64,000 nt of DNA from Hericium rajendrae (taxonomy: Eukaryota > Basidiomycota > Agaricomycetes > Russulales > Hericiaceae), in NCBI GenBank assembly GCA_033439255.1, contig CM065886.1:124001-188000 (forward strand), written 5' to 3'. Position 1 is the stretch's first letter, and each line of letters opens with the position of its first letter. The notes under the pieces are model-generated. The model was not told the origin of the DNA. It did not search any database and saw only the letters and a program-made list of their open reading frames with translations. The position numbers were made by a program, and so were the translations under genes. Shown in pieces: positions 1 to 12,431 of this stretch.

Positions 1-2
1 CG

Positions 3-923
3 CACGGCGCCGGAAACCCCGATGAGAACATATTCAATGAAGACTTCTTGCTGAATGCAAAGAGCATATTGTTCGTCCTACAAACCCTCCTGGGCGACAG
101 CGTCAACGTAAGCACGCCTGCCCCACCATCAAAGTATACCCCAATCAAAGGCCATCCTGACACCGGGCTGCTTCTAACAGATCTGGCGATTCTATGTGAT
201 CTACCACAGAACGTTCAAGCACATTATCGCCCCATGCATCATGATGATCTCCGGCTTTGGTCAGTCTCCGGCGCTCTGCATCTTCCGCCCTCACTGACCG
301 CCCACAGTCTGCGGCTGCATAACAGTCTCCGGCCCCGCACACATGGCCTCGCTCTTCACCTCCATCGGCCACTGGGCCGAAGCCTACGAGTCCCTCATGA
401 TGCTCACAAACATCTACTGCACCGGTGCGCACCCGCCCGCCCGCCCATCCCACCCCGCCTAACGCGCCGCAGTGGCGGTATCATACAAGATCTCCCGCGC
501 GCCGCACTTCCGCGCCCGCGACAGCCCCGCGCGCGCCGCATTTGTGCTCATCGCGGAGACGGGGCTGCTCTACACCTCCAACCTCGCGGTCTGCCTCGCG
601 CTCTACGTCGCGCGCTCCCCCGCGGCGCTCATCGCGATCGACCTCGTCCCGCCCCTCGTCGTGCGTCCGCTTCCCGTCTCCGCGTGCATGCTTGCTGACG
701 CTGTGGGCAGCCGTGTATATTCTGCTTCATGATCCTGCAGGCGCAGCTCGGTCGCGCGGCGGCGCCCGACGCGGAGGCGGCGGTGTTCTCGATCGACACG
801 CTACGTGCAGGGGCAGGCGACGACGCGGGCGCAGTGTGGTCGGGAATGGCGTGCGCGCTGATGAAGGACAGCGCGTCTCTCTCGTCGGCGAACGCGCAAG
901 GATGCGATATTCACCCGACGTGA
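3..923 (+). CDS. Seven-TM membrane protein, paralog A (5' partial)
   Basis: Integral membrane protein of a basidiomycete family of unknown function, cut by the window edge. The reading frame runs from base 3 through NAKSILFVLQTLLGD, then a GT-AG intron, then an exon at about 181-258 giving IWRFYVIYHRTFKHII, which matches IWRFYVIYDRKFKHII in the minus-strand gene at 17.5-18.8 kb. Later exons give a helix ending NIYCT, a block ARAAFVLIAETGLLYTSNL, and a last exon starting PCIFCFMILQAQL. The stop is at 921-923, after a soluble tail without recognisable motif. Exon order and helix pattern match the paralog, so the model rests on comparison as well as splice signals. The xRxYV block after a helix is typical of fungal seven-TM proteins. 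Ligand and role are unknown. Confidence 0.7.
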
Positions 924-2383
924 AGGCCCGGTACGCATGCCCGTTGCGGACACGAAGATACAAGCACGAGGGTTTCGCCAGGAGCGCATGTCGGCGAGGC
1001 GACGACGGCGCCGTCGGGTGAAGGCCGAGCACAATTTCGCCCTCCCAGGTCAAGGCCGCCCGGCTCTGCACGATCTGGCTTTCCAGCTCCAACGAGGACG
1101 ACGGCGACAGCGACAGCGGTGGATAGAATCCCGGCTGTGTCGCAAGGAGCTGGTCGGGCACGGACCCCTTGTGCTTGATTTATAGGTTATCCATTTCGCG
1201 GTCCCCAACTAACTAACACAGTGTCTTTCCGCTAACGGGTAGCACTGCATAGCCATATTCTCAGAAAGGCCCTGTTGAAATGCATACCACCGTTATTTAT
1301 GGCCAACGAAACGTCTCATGCTGCAGCTTCGTTCTCACAAGTGATGAATAGCTATGCGCTGCCGCAGCGCGCCTTGCGCGACATTCAACCGTTTTCCCAC
1401 TGCACGTACTGTTCAGCAGCGCCAGTCGTAGCCCTCATCACTGTATCACGTCTCCCAACGCGTACTGTAAGTGCCCACGACCGTCTAAGACCGACAGGAA
1501 CGACGCATGCCGCGTTTCATCGCCGACCGAAGACGAGGCGGGCGGGATGGTGCTCAGAGCGCGACGGCATCCCGCCTGGCCGCCAGACACGTCGGTCGGC
1601 TTGCACGCAACTCCGCCCACCGCGCGGATGCTAGGTAGGCACATACGACCGTCTACCCCGCAGCGCGAACGATGAGGAAAGACGTGCTCGTCTGCACATG
1701 CACGCCAGGACGGCACACGCAGCCGCCCACCCGTGCGCTCGAGACAGCACGGCCCTGGCGTGCTCGAAATCGCGCGCGTCCTCACGCCGGATGCGGGCGC
1801 AACGAGATGTGGGCGCATACGGGTAGAGGCGTTGTGCACGCTCGGGCTGTCAGTGCGCGGGTGCTTGCGCTTACCGCAGAAGGCGCGCGAGGACGGCCAC
1901 TGCCAACCGAAAACAAGACGGGGAGGAGCTGGCCTTGTCGGAGAGCTGGACATGTGCGGATGTAAAGGAACGAGCCAAGCGCATTGCGCCTCAGGATCGT
2001 CCGCCTCGAGAGACGCAGCCCGCGATATCGGCAAGGCATCCATCTGCATACTGTATTGACATGTACAAACGACGACCTTGCTAGTCCTCTGCATTTCTCA
2101 GCAGCGGGATCTCAGGCGAACTGTGTGCCCTGTCTGCGTTATACTCGCCGTGAGGGATGAGATAGAGAACGCTGGGCTGCATTCCCGTCACACTCGGCGC
2201 TGCGTCCCGCCCAACGCCCGATGCGTGCGGACTCGATTGTGTCAATACAGTCGCGCTCTCGATTCCGCCCACGCAGATTCTGAGCCCAAAACGCGATCCG
2301 AATCTCCAGACGCAGCGCCGCATACCATAAACACCCGCCCTTTCACATACACCAAAAACCCAACCCCACCCTCCCCCCACCCA
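924..2383. other. Intergenic, no supported gene
   Basis: Long open frames occur on both strands here because the sequence is GC-rich, but none shows a family motif, a consistent intron pattern or similarity to other genes in the window. It probably holds 3' flanks of the genes on either side. Confidence 0.5.
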
Positions 2384-3945
2384 CTACGGCTCAACATCAT
2401 CCACCAAATCCCACTCCTCCTCCTCCACAATCCGCGCCGCGCGACCACCACTACTACGCTTCGGGCGCGCGCGCGCAGGGGGCGACGCGGCCGTCGCCTG
2501 CAGGAGCTGCGCAAAGTCGAGGCCGAACGCGGGCGGCGTCGGCGGCGGCAGCTGCGGCGCCGTCGCGTGCGACCGCCTGGCGTGTGTCAGCACGCACAGC
2601 ACGAATCGTCAGCCTGTGAACGAAAGGAAAGGGAGGGGAAAGGGAGGGGAAAGGGAGGGAGGGAGAGATGGGGAAGGGAGGACGCACCGGCCGAGCTCGG
2701 GGCTGCAGCAGACGGCCCAGAGCGTGGGGAGGACGTCGCCGGCCTGTGACAGCGGGACGTCGACGGCCTGCGTGTGCGCGAGGTACGCGACGTCGAAGAG
2801 CAGCATTGCGTATGCGGTCGTGAAGGACGACGACGAGCGCGCGGGCTCGTCGGGCGCGGGCGCGGGCGCGTCGGGCGTCGCGGAGACGTGCAGGCTGTGC
2901 TTCGACGTCCACCTGCGTACTATACGTGAGCAGAGAGGGGGGAGGGGAGGGGGGAGCGCACTTGGCCCAGCTGCCGGCCTCGGAGCCCTTGACGGCGCGG
3001 ATCCACGGCTGCCCGACGCCGAGCCTACCGCCGCCGCCGCCGCCGCTCCAGCTGATCTCGAACGGCAGCTTCACGCCGAGGTAGAACGCGAGCAGCCCGA
3101 GGAAGTGCACCGTGTGCGTGAGCACCGCGTTCACGTGCACCGGCGGGTACCCTTTCACACCACCAACATCAGCGCGCGGAGAGAAAGAGGGAGGGGGGGA
3201 CGCACGGCGGATGTCGCCGGGGACGGGGAGGACGAGGTCGCCGATGGTCCACTCGCCGCGGGCGCCGGCTTTGCCGCCGAGGGGCGGGCGGCCGCCGACC
3301 TCGACGACGTGGAAGACGTCGACGAGCTCGGCGACGAGGCCGGCGCGCGCGCGGGCGAGGGTGTCGGCGCGGGCGGCGAGGGCGGGGAGGAGGGCGTCGG
3401 GGGCGGGTGTCGGGGCGGGGAGGAGGCGCGCGTGGGAGAGCGTGCGGCGGCGGGTGGCGAGGGTCTCGCGGAGGGTGCGGAGGCGCTGGCGGGCTGTGGA
3501 GGGTGTGCGGGCAGGTCAGGGTGGGTCAGCAAGGGCGAGATGGGCAGATGGGTCAGTGGTAGCGAGCCAGCGACAGATAGGCAAACGGGCGGTGGATAAA
3601 TAGATAAGCAAATGAGTCAACTGTGGATAGGCAGACGGCGCACCCTTGTCGTTCTCCTTGCGCAGGCGCTGCAGCGCGCCCTGCACCTCCTCAAGGCGCG
3701 CCTGACCGCGCGCAATCTCGGCGCGGCGCTCACGCGGGCCGCGGACAGTATCAAGGGCGGAGTTCGCGCGTTGGACGTAGTCGTCGCGCTCAGCGGCGGC
3801 GTGCTGCAGCTGCGCGCGCAGGTCGCGCAGGCTGGGCGTGTGTCAGCGGTCAGCGGGCGCGGGGCGGGAGAGAGACGCACTGGGCGCGGAGACAGTTCTG
3901 GCAGTAGAAGTGGCGCTGGCTCAGATCGCAGTTCGGACAGTCCAT
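2384..3945 (-). CDS. ATG14: ATG14/Vps38-like autophagy PI3K subunit
   Basis: Likely subunit of the class III phosphatidylinositol 3-kinase (Vps34) complex, acting at the pre-autophagosomal or endosomal membrane. The chosen start (3945) gives MDCPNCDLSQRHFYCQNCL, a paired CxxC motif like the N-terminal cysteine motif of Atg14. The next exon (about 3640-3830) is a charged coiled coil beginning LRDLRAQLQHAAAERDDYV and ending LRKEND. An exon at 3210-3500 gives RQRLRTLRETLATRRRTLS, then VDVFHVVEVGG and EWTIGDLVLP. The following exon has VNAVLTHTVHFLGLLAFYLGV and LPFEISW, the hydrophobic block usual in UVRAG/ATG14 proteins. The C-terminus is acidic (EEEEWDLVDDVEP) and the stop is at 2384-2386. At least six exons with short introns are inferred. 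The family call is firm; the choice of Atg14 over Vps38/UVRAG is less so. Confidence 0.75.
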
Positions 3946-4089
3946 CGCATGCTGCAGGGCAGAGCTGTGGTGGTCGACTTGCAGGCTCAGAACGCGACAG
4001 CCACAAAGTCGCCGCGTCACGTGCAGCATTATTGGTTCAGGGCTCGGCGGCGGGGCTGCAGCTCGTCCGCTCACGCTCACCGATCTGCC
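3946..4089. promoter_or_regulatory. Bidirectional promoter, ATG14-like / Roadblock
   Basis: Only 144 bp separate the divergent start codons at 3945 (minus) and 4090 (plus), so the two genes must share promoter DNA. No TATA box is evident. The assignment depends on both start choices being right. Confidence 0.5.
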
Positions 4090-4617
4090 ATGGTCAGTCC
4101 GTCTGCTCGATCCAGTGACCGCACACACTGACGCCCCGCAGGCCCTCCGCGCCATCCCCGCCTCCTCGCCCGCCGCACCCGCGCCCTCCGCGCCCACGCT
4201 CCCCACGCCCCCCGAGCTCGAAGCGACCCTCGCGCTCCTCTCCGCCCACCGCTCCGTCCTCGGCTACCTCCTGCTCTCGCGCGGCCACCCCGTCAGCATC
4301 ATCCGCCACTCCGGCGTCGTCTTCGAGGGCGACAGCGGCCGCCGCTACGCCACCGCCATCGGCCGCATGGTCGAGGGCGCACAGGCCGCGCTCGCCGAGG
4401 CGTCCGACGAGCAGAACGACGGCGTGAGTAAGTCTTTGCTGTGTGTGGCGCTGGGCTGACGCGCCGCAGGACGATATCCGGTTTATGCGCATCCGCACGC
4501 GGAGACACGAGATTATGATTTCGCCAGGTGCGCTGCCTGCTCCTCCGTGTCGTGCGCGACTGACCGTGCGCAGACAGGAGATACCTCCTCGCGGTGCTGC
4601 ACGATCCCACGACATGA
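4090..4617 (+). CDS. Roadblock/LC7-type dynein light chain
   Basis: Small Roadblock/LC7-fold protein, the family of dynein intermediate-chain-binding light chains (cytoplasmic motor). The first exon appears to be just the ATG at 4090-4092, followed by GTCAGT and an acceptor near 4140, giving MALRAIPASS. The main exon holds PPELEATLALLSAHRSVLGY, then GHPVSIIRHSGVVFEG and the helix YATAIGRMVEGAQAALAEA. After an intron with GTGAGT comes DDIRFMRIRTRRHEIMISP, the hallmark of the family, and after a further intron RRYLLAVLHDPTT and the stop at 4615-4617. Domain order and length of about 130 residues fit. It is divergent from the ATG14-like gene. Confidence 0.8.
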
Positions 4618-5539
4618 GCGGCCTCTTTTTTCGCTGTATACATACCCACGTGTCATTGGTACCCTGTACAACCCGCTCATTCATGCCATTCCAGCTGCAG
4701 TTCCATCTGAAGCAGCGCACCGTTTCTTAAGGCCGACTGACCGCACCTCCGAGCCACACATCTCACGCAATCTTGCGGGAGCGTCTGTTCAGAAGCGTGC
4801 CAGACTGCTGATCATCTATACAGATGTCGGCCCGCCTTACTGATCTCGCACGCGGCAGCTCCATGGGGTGGCACTCCGGTGAGCATGCAGTCCGACATCG
4901 GGCTCCCGACTCCAGACCGCGAATATCTCTCGTCTCTAGACGGCATCGCGGTCCCAACCCGCCCATGCAGCCGTCAGCGCTTCCCACCGCCGCCGTCCTT
5001 CCCTTCCAACCGTCGGCGACCATCTCCATCGCTGTGTCCTTTTCTCCAGCCTCATGCACAGTACCCGCGCACCTCTCCGTCCGCCTCCAGGCACCGAGTT
5101 CGTCTCACGCGCGTCGCATCCAATCCACGGTCGCCGAGGCCACACGCGCGCCATATCATACCGGACGCACACAGCGCCGTCCGCTTCTCGCGCACTCACG
5201 ACCGCAGATCTGTACCCACTCCCCGCCGAGTGCACCCCTTCTCTGCGCAGCAGTCTTCCTCCTGGCTTCGTACGAGCAGAATACGTGATCGCCGTGCGCG
5301 GGCCATTGTGCACCAGCGGACAGGGCTGCGCCATTTTGCGCCGTTCAGTGGAGCACAACGCGCAGGCATCGTCGCCATTTCCGCTGCAGAAGGCGCAGGA
5401 GCCATAAGTTATCAATCGTACATGTATATTATACGGCGATTATGTATGGTATAGATATACAGCCCCCGCAGCGCATTTCTATCGTCGCTGCGCATTACAT
5501 CTAAGTTACAGACAAACCCTCCAACTCGCAGCCCGCAAG
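4618..5539. other. Intergenic, no supported gene
   Basis: GC-rich frames are open on both strands. One minus-strand frame around 5320-5400 has a CAFC-x8-CALC cysteine pattern but no in-frame ATG before it and no recognisable continuation. I see no gene I can support. Confidence 0.4.
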
Positions 5540-7438
5540 CTACGAGCTGCGCGGGACAAAGTCGACGGGAAACACCTCGATATGGCTATCCAGAACCACC
5601 GCATGAGCACGAAACCGCATACACACCAGAACCAGCGCACCTCGTAATCCCCGTCGTAAATCTTACCTCCCCCGGCAGCGGCGGGCCCACACTTGGCACG
5701 ATCGCAAACCTTGCCAGAATCCCCACCATCGCAGCGCGCATGCTCGCCTCCGCAAACGCCGTCCCTACCACCACACACACACACGCAATCAGCCTCGCAA
5801 CACCACACACACAACACAAAAGGGCACGTACCGGGGCACACGCGGCGCCCGAAGCCGAAGGCCACGGCGCGCGGATCGGGTTGTGCGCGCGGGGCGCTGA
5901 AGCGTGCGGGGATGAAGACGAAGGGGTCTGGGTATGCGTGTGGGTCGTGTAGGATTGCCCTGCTCCGCTTCACACATCAGCTGTATTCTAGATTTAGTGT
6001 ATGAGGGCGGGCGGGCGGCGCACCAGACGTTCGCGAAGACGGTCGCGTCCTTCGGGATGCGGAAGCCGCGGTAGACGTCGTCTGCGGCGGCGCTGTGCGG
6101 CAGGGCTGTCTCGAGCGTGAGTGGGGTGGGGTGAGGTGGGTAAAAGGGTGGAAAGGGCGCACCGAGAGGCCCGACGGGCGCGAAGCGCAGGACCTCCTGC
6201 AGGACACAGATCAGGTACGGCAGCTGCGCCGCATCCCCACCCGCGGCGGCAGCAGCAGCGATCTCGTCCTGCGCGGTGCGCTGCACGTCCGGGTGCAGCG
6301 CCATGAGCATCACGAACGATAGCATCGCGCTGATAGTCTGGCGCGTCTCTGTCAGAGCAGCGACACGCAGGGCGAGGTGAGTACACACGCACCGTGTCGG
6401 CCGCGCCGGCGTACAGCCCGGCCGCGGCCCACTTGACGATGTCGTCCTCTTCTCCACCCGGCGAGCTGAGCAGGCGCGAGGTGAACGACTCGGCGTGCTT
6501 TCCCGCAGCCTGCACGCGCGTCAGCGCCGTCGTCCGCAGAGACAAAGACACTTACCATCTGCTCTTTGACCCACTCGTGCGGCAGGTCCGTCAGCGCGTC
6601 CAGGCGGCGGCGCCACGCGGCCGCCTGGCGCTGGAACCCCGCGCCCGGGACCCACGCGGGCACATAGCGCACTGCACACGACGAAAGTGAGATTGATAAC
6701 GGCGGGCGTAGGGCGGGGACGGACGGAGGGGGTAGTAGTCGACGAGCCAGCGGCCGGGCGCCATCGCCCGCCCGGAGATCTGCGCGGACTCTTCTGCGGA
6801 GCGGATGAAATAGTCGTGCTCCTCGCTGACGGTGTAGCCGAACGCGAGCTTCATGATGATGGCGCCGGCGTGCCTTCGAATGTGCGTCTCCAGATGTTCT
6901 GGTGCCTGCTCAAGTCGCTGAAGGAGCAGATTCGTCTCGTCTTCGAGCAGCGCGGCGTACGCCCGCGTCGCGCGCGCGTTGAGCCCCGCGTGCAGCGCGC
7001 GCCTGTACTTCGCGTGGCGCGCGTCCGAGGCGGGGATGTTGAACACGGCGCTGCCGCGCCCGACGAGGTCGAAGAACATCCGGGCGCGCGGGCGGTTGCT
7101 GTAGAGCGCGGCGCGCGTGTTGAGCAGCGCGTGTGCCGCTTCTGCGGTGTTGAGCACTACGAAGCGGCGGGTGAAGACGCGGAAGGAGATGATGGAGCCT
7201 GGGAGGGGGTTAGCTCGGTGGGGGTGGATGAGGTGGGGTGTGGGGTACCGTGGGTTTGGGACCAGGCTGCGTATTGTTTCCAGGGCTCTGTCCGCGAGAG
7301 CAGGGGTGCGACGCCGGCGTGCCAGCTTCCGCGGGGGCCGGGTGGTAAGGGAAGACGTGTGCGTCTGCGGACGAGGTAGGTAACAGCGAACAGCGCCAGT
7401 GCCACGGCGGCGAGACATAGTTGGATTACGAGGGTCAT
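5540..7438 (-). CDS. Cytochrome P450 monooxygenase
   Basis: Microsomal heme-thiolate monooxygenase of the fungal multi-exon type. The start at 7438 gives an N-terminal membrane anchor (VIQLCLAAVALALFAVTYLV) followed by the proline hinge RLPLPPGPRG. A long exon (about 6680-7190) carries FRVFTRRFVVLNT, NRPRARMFFDLVGRG and HAKYRRALHAGLNARA. The I-helix threonine region reads AGLYAGAADT, with TISAMLSFVMLMALHPDVQ after the intron. The ExxR motif is EVLRF. The PERF region is FIPARFSAP and the heme loop is FGFGRRVCPG with its cysteine present. The last exon gives HIEVFPVDFVPRSS and the stop at 5540-5542. All key motifs are present, so it looks functional. It resembles the large basidiomycete expansions of O-methylsterigmatocystin-oxidoreductase-like P450s; substrate unknown. 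Confidence 0.85.
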
Positions 7439-8825
7439 AGTGTGGGTTTGTGTTTGTGAGTACCCTCATCGACAAGGACTTGCACTTTATGTATCGCCCA
7501 TGGCTAGCACCATGCGTCATCAGCCGTGGCGGAGCTACGTAGAGACCCTTCAAGTCAAATTTTCCAAGGAGATACTCACTTGCGTTCACGATGCCAATGC
7601 AGAAGTATGAGCGGTCAGGACCGGATGTCCCTGGGCTGGACCGCCTAGGATATGGGCCGTGGGGCTATGGGCATATAACTATCCTCAAGGGTAAAGTACG
7701 GCGCGGGTGTGTCGGGTCGCGGTGTATTGTTTCACTCCCGTGTGGCGAGCGTCGAGCGATGTGATGAAGCGTACAGCGCTTGCGTCGTCCGGGCATGGCG
7801 GAGCAGCCCACGATCACCGAGAAGAAGCCTGATGCCATGATGTCCTGGACTCGCCGTACGGGCTTGTACCGACTCTGGGGCAGGGGAAAGGGTATAGGAG
7901 AGACTATCCCACTGGAGCGCGGAGGATCGAGTTCCGTGCTGACTTGGCCGCATCGGGTAGCACTCCGCGTTCGGCCCACAGCATTGTGAAGCGCTCCGGG
8001 GAGACGCTCGATGCCAGGATGCTCCGGTAACATATCTGCAGAGGCGTAGATGGCCGATGATATGACCTTGCCGTACGCTGGCCGGGGTTGGCAGGGCGGG
8101 GTTGAGAGCACAGCTTCGGAAGGTGCCAAATTGATACTGCGGAGAGGAACTGCAGCTTTTCAGCAGGACAAGGTGGATTGTGACGCTTGCGAGAAACGCC
8201 ACGAAGGTTGCCACGTGTTGTAAATTTGTCGGATAGAAGAATGGAGAGGCACATGCTGCACGGCAGAAAATGTCTGGTGTACCAGGGCGTCAGTCGTACA
8301 CTGTCGTGCTTCAGCAGAGTCGTCAGGAACAAATGGAGAGACATTACGATCATCAAACCGGGACACAGCTGTCGATCGTTTCCAAGGAGGTCCGGGGGTA
8401 AATATCGCGACTACTTTATGCGTCAAGGTCCAGGTCGACGTTACTTCGCCATCGCATGCGAATGGGGGTATGAAGTGGTCCTGGATGACTATGTAGGATG
8501 GAAGTCAAAAGCCTCATGTCGATCAGAAATCAGCCTGATGAGCTTGAAGTGGGTAAGCTCACCCTTCAAACACGGAGTCAAGACATTCGCCACCCGTAAT
8601 GATCAGTAAGATCGAAGCTGATAATGAGGAAAGGAAGGAGCAACACCGTATCACCTTCGCTCGTCGCGAATACGTCCATGGAGGCAGGAAGCAAGGAGCG
8701 GCTGAGGCTGGAGCGCCGGGAACAGACGCGTTACACGTGACCGCGCCAGGCGCGCCTTCTGCTGCCGCTCAGCTTGCCTTCGTCCTTCCTTCCACGACGT
8801 CGACCAGCGACCACATTACAACGAA
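7439..8825. other. Intergenic, no supported gene
   Basis: Several minus-strand frames between 7665 and 8430 are open for 150 codons or fewer. One begins with a hydrophobic stretch (FVAFLASVTIHLVLLKSC, near 8210), but I recognise no family and no consistent exon chain. It may be a decayed membrane-protein gene. Confidence 0.4.
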
Positions 8826-9747
8826 ATGCAAGCCGGAACTTCAAAGGGCGGCCCCCAACCCACCGTACCCTCCGTCCTCCTCCCCGAAATCCTGTCATTC
8901 TCGCCCCACTTTCTGCTCGATGACATCGTCAACATAGCCAACCATGCGGCAGGAGACACGGTAGACGCCATGGAGAAGTTTATCGTCCGCTGGGCGGACG
9001 AACGGACGAACGAAGAGTGGGATAGCACGCAAGATCTCGAGCAGGGTCTGGTCGCGTTTCAGACTCTGCTGGAGTTCCACACCGACATCGCATTCGACTT
9101 CTTCGAGGCGTGGTCGCTGCGCAACATCTTCGCCATCCCCGCCGACCTCCCCATCGTCGTCCCACATCAGGCGGGACTGGATCTGGAACAGCCTCCAGGG
9201 AAAGAGGCAGAGCTGCTGGGAGAGATCGAGGAGCTCCGGCGGAGGATCGACAACGTATGTCCTCGTCGCGCCTGACCACCCAACTCATACACACAGACAA
9301 ACGCAGTCGCGCCGTCTAGAACGCCTGTACTCGCGCGCGGTCCGCACATCAGCACGCCAAGCCGACAAATCGCAACGCCGCCTCGACCGCCTCCCCTTCC
9401 TCCAGAACCCGCAGCTGGACGCCCTCAAATCGCTCCCGCACGAGCTCTCCGACCTCTTCGCGTCCATATCAGCCCACCCCGACCTCGACTTCTCCAACAC
9501 GGACCTGCCCATCCAGGATCCAGGCAAGCGCACGTGGGAGACGGGCAAGGCGGGCTACATCGGCTGGGCGGTCGCGCAGCTCGTTGCGCGCTCGAAGCGC
9601 GCGGACGCGAAGGGCGGCGAGGCGAATGCGGCTGTGGGCGCGGTTGTCGGAGAGATGGAGCGCGTCGCGAAGACGGAGGATGTCAAGGGCGCGTTGGAGG
9701 CGGCGAGAGACGCGGCGGGCAGTTCGTCGATGGATGTGGATGCGTAG
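8826..9747 (+). CDS. MIS12: MIS12 kinetochore (centromere) protein
   Basis: Subunit of the MIND/Mis12 complex that links centromeric chromatin to microtubule-binding kinetochore proteins in the nucleus. Residues about 17-60 read LLPEILSFSPHFLLDDIVNI then ANHAAGDTVDAMEKFI, the conserved N-terminal Mis12 signature. Exon 1 ends EELRRRIDN. The intron opens GTATGTCC and closes at CGCAG before SRRLERLYS near 9312. The C-terminal half is helical, with LDALKSLPHELSDLFAS and TWETGKAGYIGWAVAQLVA, and ends SSSMDVDA at 9745-9747. Total about 290 residues, in the family range. It is a single-copy housekeeping gene and looks intact. Confidence 0.85.
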
Positions 9748-11868
9748 TATGCTGCTTATCTGTAACTTATTTACTCGTCCATTTACCTGTACTCTATGCT
9801 CGCGTTATCGCACCGGACTCGAATAAAATCGATGATACAATTGCAACGACCGAATGACGATGTAGCGATCACAAATGCAGGAATACAGCTAAATAGCAGA
9901 TAGATAATTGCGACGGAAGAGAAACCAGCGCGCTCGTCTAGCAGCCAGACGGCACCGTCGCGTCGTCCTTATGGTTCGCTGCATTGACACCAAGCCCGCG
10001 ACTCGCGAACGCCTTCCACAGCAGACACTTGTTCGCGCCGTTGTAGCGGTTCGCGTCCGCCTGGATGATCGCGTCGCGCGCGGTAAGGACTGCACACACG
10101 GTCAGCACATGGCCTGCAACGCGAAAAGGCGCACTCACAAGTGGGGTTGCACGGCTGGATCGGGAGCGCGTCGATGAAGAGGTGCAGGAAGACGATGTTG
10201 CCCTCGGTGCCGCTGTGCGCAGGTCGTTAGTGATGTGTTGGCTTCTACAATAGGCGGGGTACGCACTCGGGGTTCGTCTTGGCCGTCGATGAGAAGCCGT
10301 GCTCGTCGACGAGCGCCGCTTGCACGTTGTGCAGGATGTTCGCCCAGACCTCGCCGATGTCTGATAATCGTCAGCGACAGTACGTGCATCACAAGAGATG
10401 AATTATGCACTGTGAACTTCGTTCAAAGAGCCGACGGAGGCGTAGGTCAGCGGGTTCACCGATCTATGAAGGACCACTCGTCAGCAACTCAACACGATGA
10501 GGAGGGCATAAAATATACTTGGACGTCGAGTACGGATGACTCCTGATGCCCGCGGAGTCGTCTGTGACGTACTGGCCCAACACATAGTCAGCTAACGGGA
10601 CGCCCTTGGCCTCGGACCAGCTGAAGAGAACGTAGGTCAGCCTGCGAGAAGATGACTGAAAAGAAGTACACACTCGGCCATGGCGTCCGACCAGCCTTCG
10701 CCCATGCCGCCAGCCTCTGTGGTCTGCAGGCAGCGCCCGGTGCCTCCGCCCGTCATGCGGTTCGTGATTCCGTGCGTGTTTTCGTGGACCACGATGTCGT
10801 TTTCGAGAGCGCCATCGCGCTCCGGCTGGGTAATAGACGTCAATGTCAGGCAGCATCAGGATCACTAAGAATAAACCTACGCTCGTCTCGTCCCACAAGA
10901 ACATGCGCATGTGTCCGGACTGACCGCTGAATCACTGAGGTTAGATACAGAGCCTCCGCGAGCCGAACACGACCCACTCAGGCGGCGTCGAGAAGTCCGC
11001 GTTGTCCGTGCCCGCGCTGTCCTGCACACTGACCGTAACACGATCATTGCCAGCACCGCCGTTCCCGAGGTTGTTGTTCTGGAAGTTGAACGCGGCCTCG
11101 GTGAAGCCGTAGCGGTACGACCAGTCGTGCACCGAGTTGACGACGTAGAACGCATTGACGGTCGCTGCGTGCACGTTGTCGGCCGTCGTCGGCGCCTGGT
11201 TCGGGTTCTGCGTGTAGACGAAGTTCAGGCCGGACGAGGACTCGGCTGTGGTGGAGGACTGCGAGCCTTTGTAGGCGATCGCGTTGTTTCCGCTGGATAT
11301 CGCATTAGTTAGACGACAAGAAAACTGAGGCTCTGTGGCACTCACGCGGTCGCAGTGGTACTCGTCGTGCCGTCGCTGTGCCAGCCGTTGGGAGAAGCAG
11401 TGGTGTCCTGAGGATCAGTAACAACCTCGAGCCCGTCAGTCAAAATCTCCTTATTGACAGGCAGCACGCGGTACTGCAACCCATGATCCATTCAGCATCA
11501 GTTGCAAAATGTATGGAAGGCCCACTTACGGACGCCTTGGCGACGAAGTCCGTCACGGAAAGCAGTTTGTTCTCGTGCGCGTCGACAAAGGCTTCATACC
11601 ATGCGCCGGTCTCCTCGTTCTGGATCTGAACCACATGCGTGAGGGCCGCGCTTCCATCCGGCTGCGCGAAGAACTCGAGCGTGGCCGGGAGGCAGTTCAG
11701 TTAGACAGAATTAATCTGCGGCTGTAGTAAGGCCTGACAGAACTAATCTGTCACCTTTAGAATCAGCCACATTACGGTTCAAACCGTAACACGATCTCCC
11801 ACAGTAGTACAGATCAACTCGTAATGAAAGGTCCTGAGCCGCGTAGTCTAGCAAAACAATGCAGAGAC

Positions 11869-11935
11869 CGAGAATTGAACCTAGGACAATTCACCAGTTC
11901 ATCATGAACGTAGACACAACTAACCACTGAGCCAA
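11869..11935 (-). other. tRNA-like Pol III boxes, left arm
   Basis: Minus-strand reading gives an A-box-like TTGGCTCAGTGGTTAG (11920-11935) and a B-box-like GGTTCAATTCTCG (11869-11881) at tRNA-like spacing. It mirrors the copy in the right arm. I do not see a foldable acceptor stem, so this is tRNA-derived at most and not a tRNA gene. Confidence 0.5.
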
Positions 11936-12364
11936 TGTGTTGTTGAAGTGAACATAAATCTATATTTAATGAGTCGTTATTTCGCGAAAATTTCGACTTA
12001 GCAACATTTCCATGGGTCATAACCTGGACGGATACACTTGTAATTACAGCTTTATCTGTAAATATCAAGTTAGTGAAATTATAATCAACAAACAATAATA
12101 ATGAAGAAAGCCTATGGACACAACTTTCAAAGCTAATACTGACAGATACATCTGTTCTTACAGATATACCTGTCTTGACAGATGTATCTGTAATTTATGC
12201 CTTTATTGCTCATCACATATAATTCACTAACTTGATATTTACAGATAAAGCTGTAATTACGAGTGTATCCGTCCAGGTTATGACCCATGGAAATGTTGCT
12301 AAGTCGAAATTTTCGCGAAATAACGACTCATTAAATATAGATTTATGTTCACTTCAACAACACA

Positions 12365-12431
12365 TTGGCTCAGTGGTTAGTTGTGTCTACGTTCATGATG
12401 AACTGGTGAATTGTCCTAGGTTCAATTCTCG
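12365..12431 (+). other. tRNA-like Pol III boxes, right arm
   Basis: Plus-strand A-box-like TTGGCTCAGTGGTTAG (12365-12380) and B-box-like GGTTCAATTCTCG (12419-12431), the inverted twin of the left-arm pair. Both would drive transcription outward from the centre of the element. Confidence 0.5.

Noticed and set aside
1438-2094. 218-codon minus-strand open frame
   Set aside because: High GC keeps it open; no motif, no intron logic and unusual residue composition (Arg/Ser/Pro/Cys mix) typical of a shadow frame.
5196-5415. Frame with CAFC-x8-CALC cysteine pattern
   Set aside because: No in-frame ATG upstream, and the sequence after the cysteines shows no recognisable domain; support too weak for a zinc-finger gene.
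7665-8214. Candidate membrane protein on the minus strand
   Set aside because: Only one hydrophobic segment and no alignable exon chain; left as unsupported.
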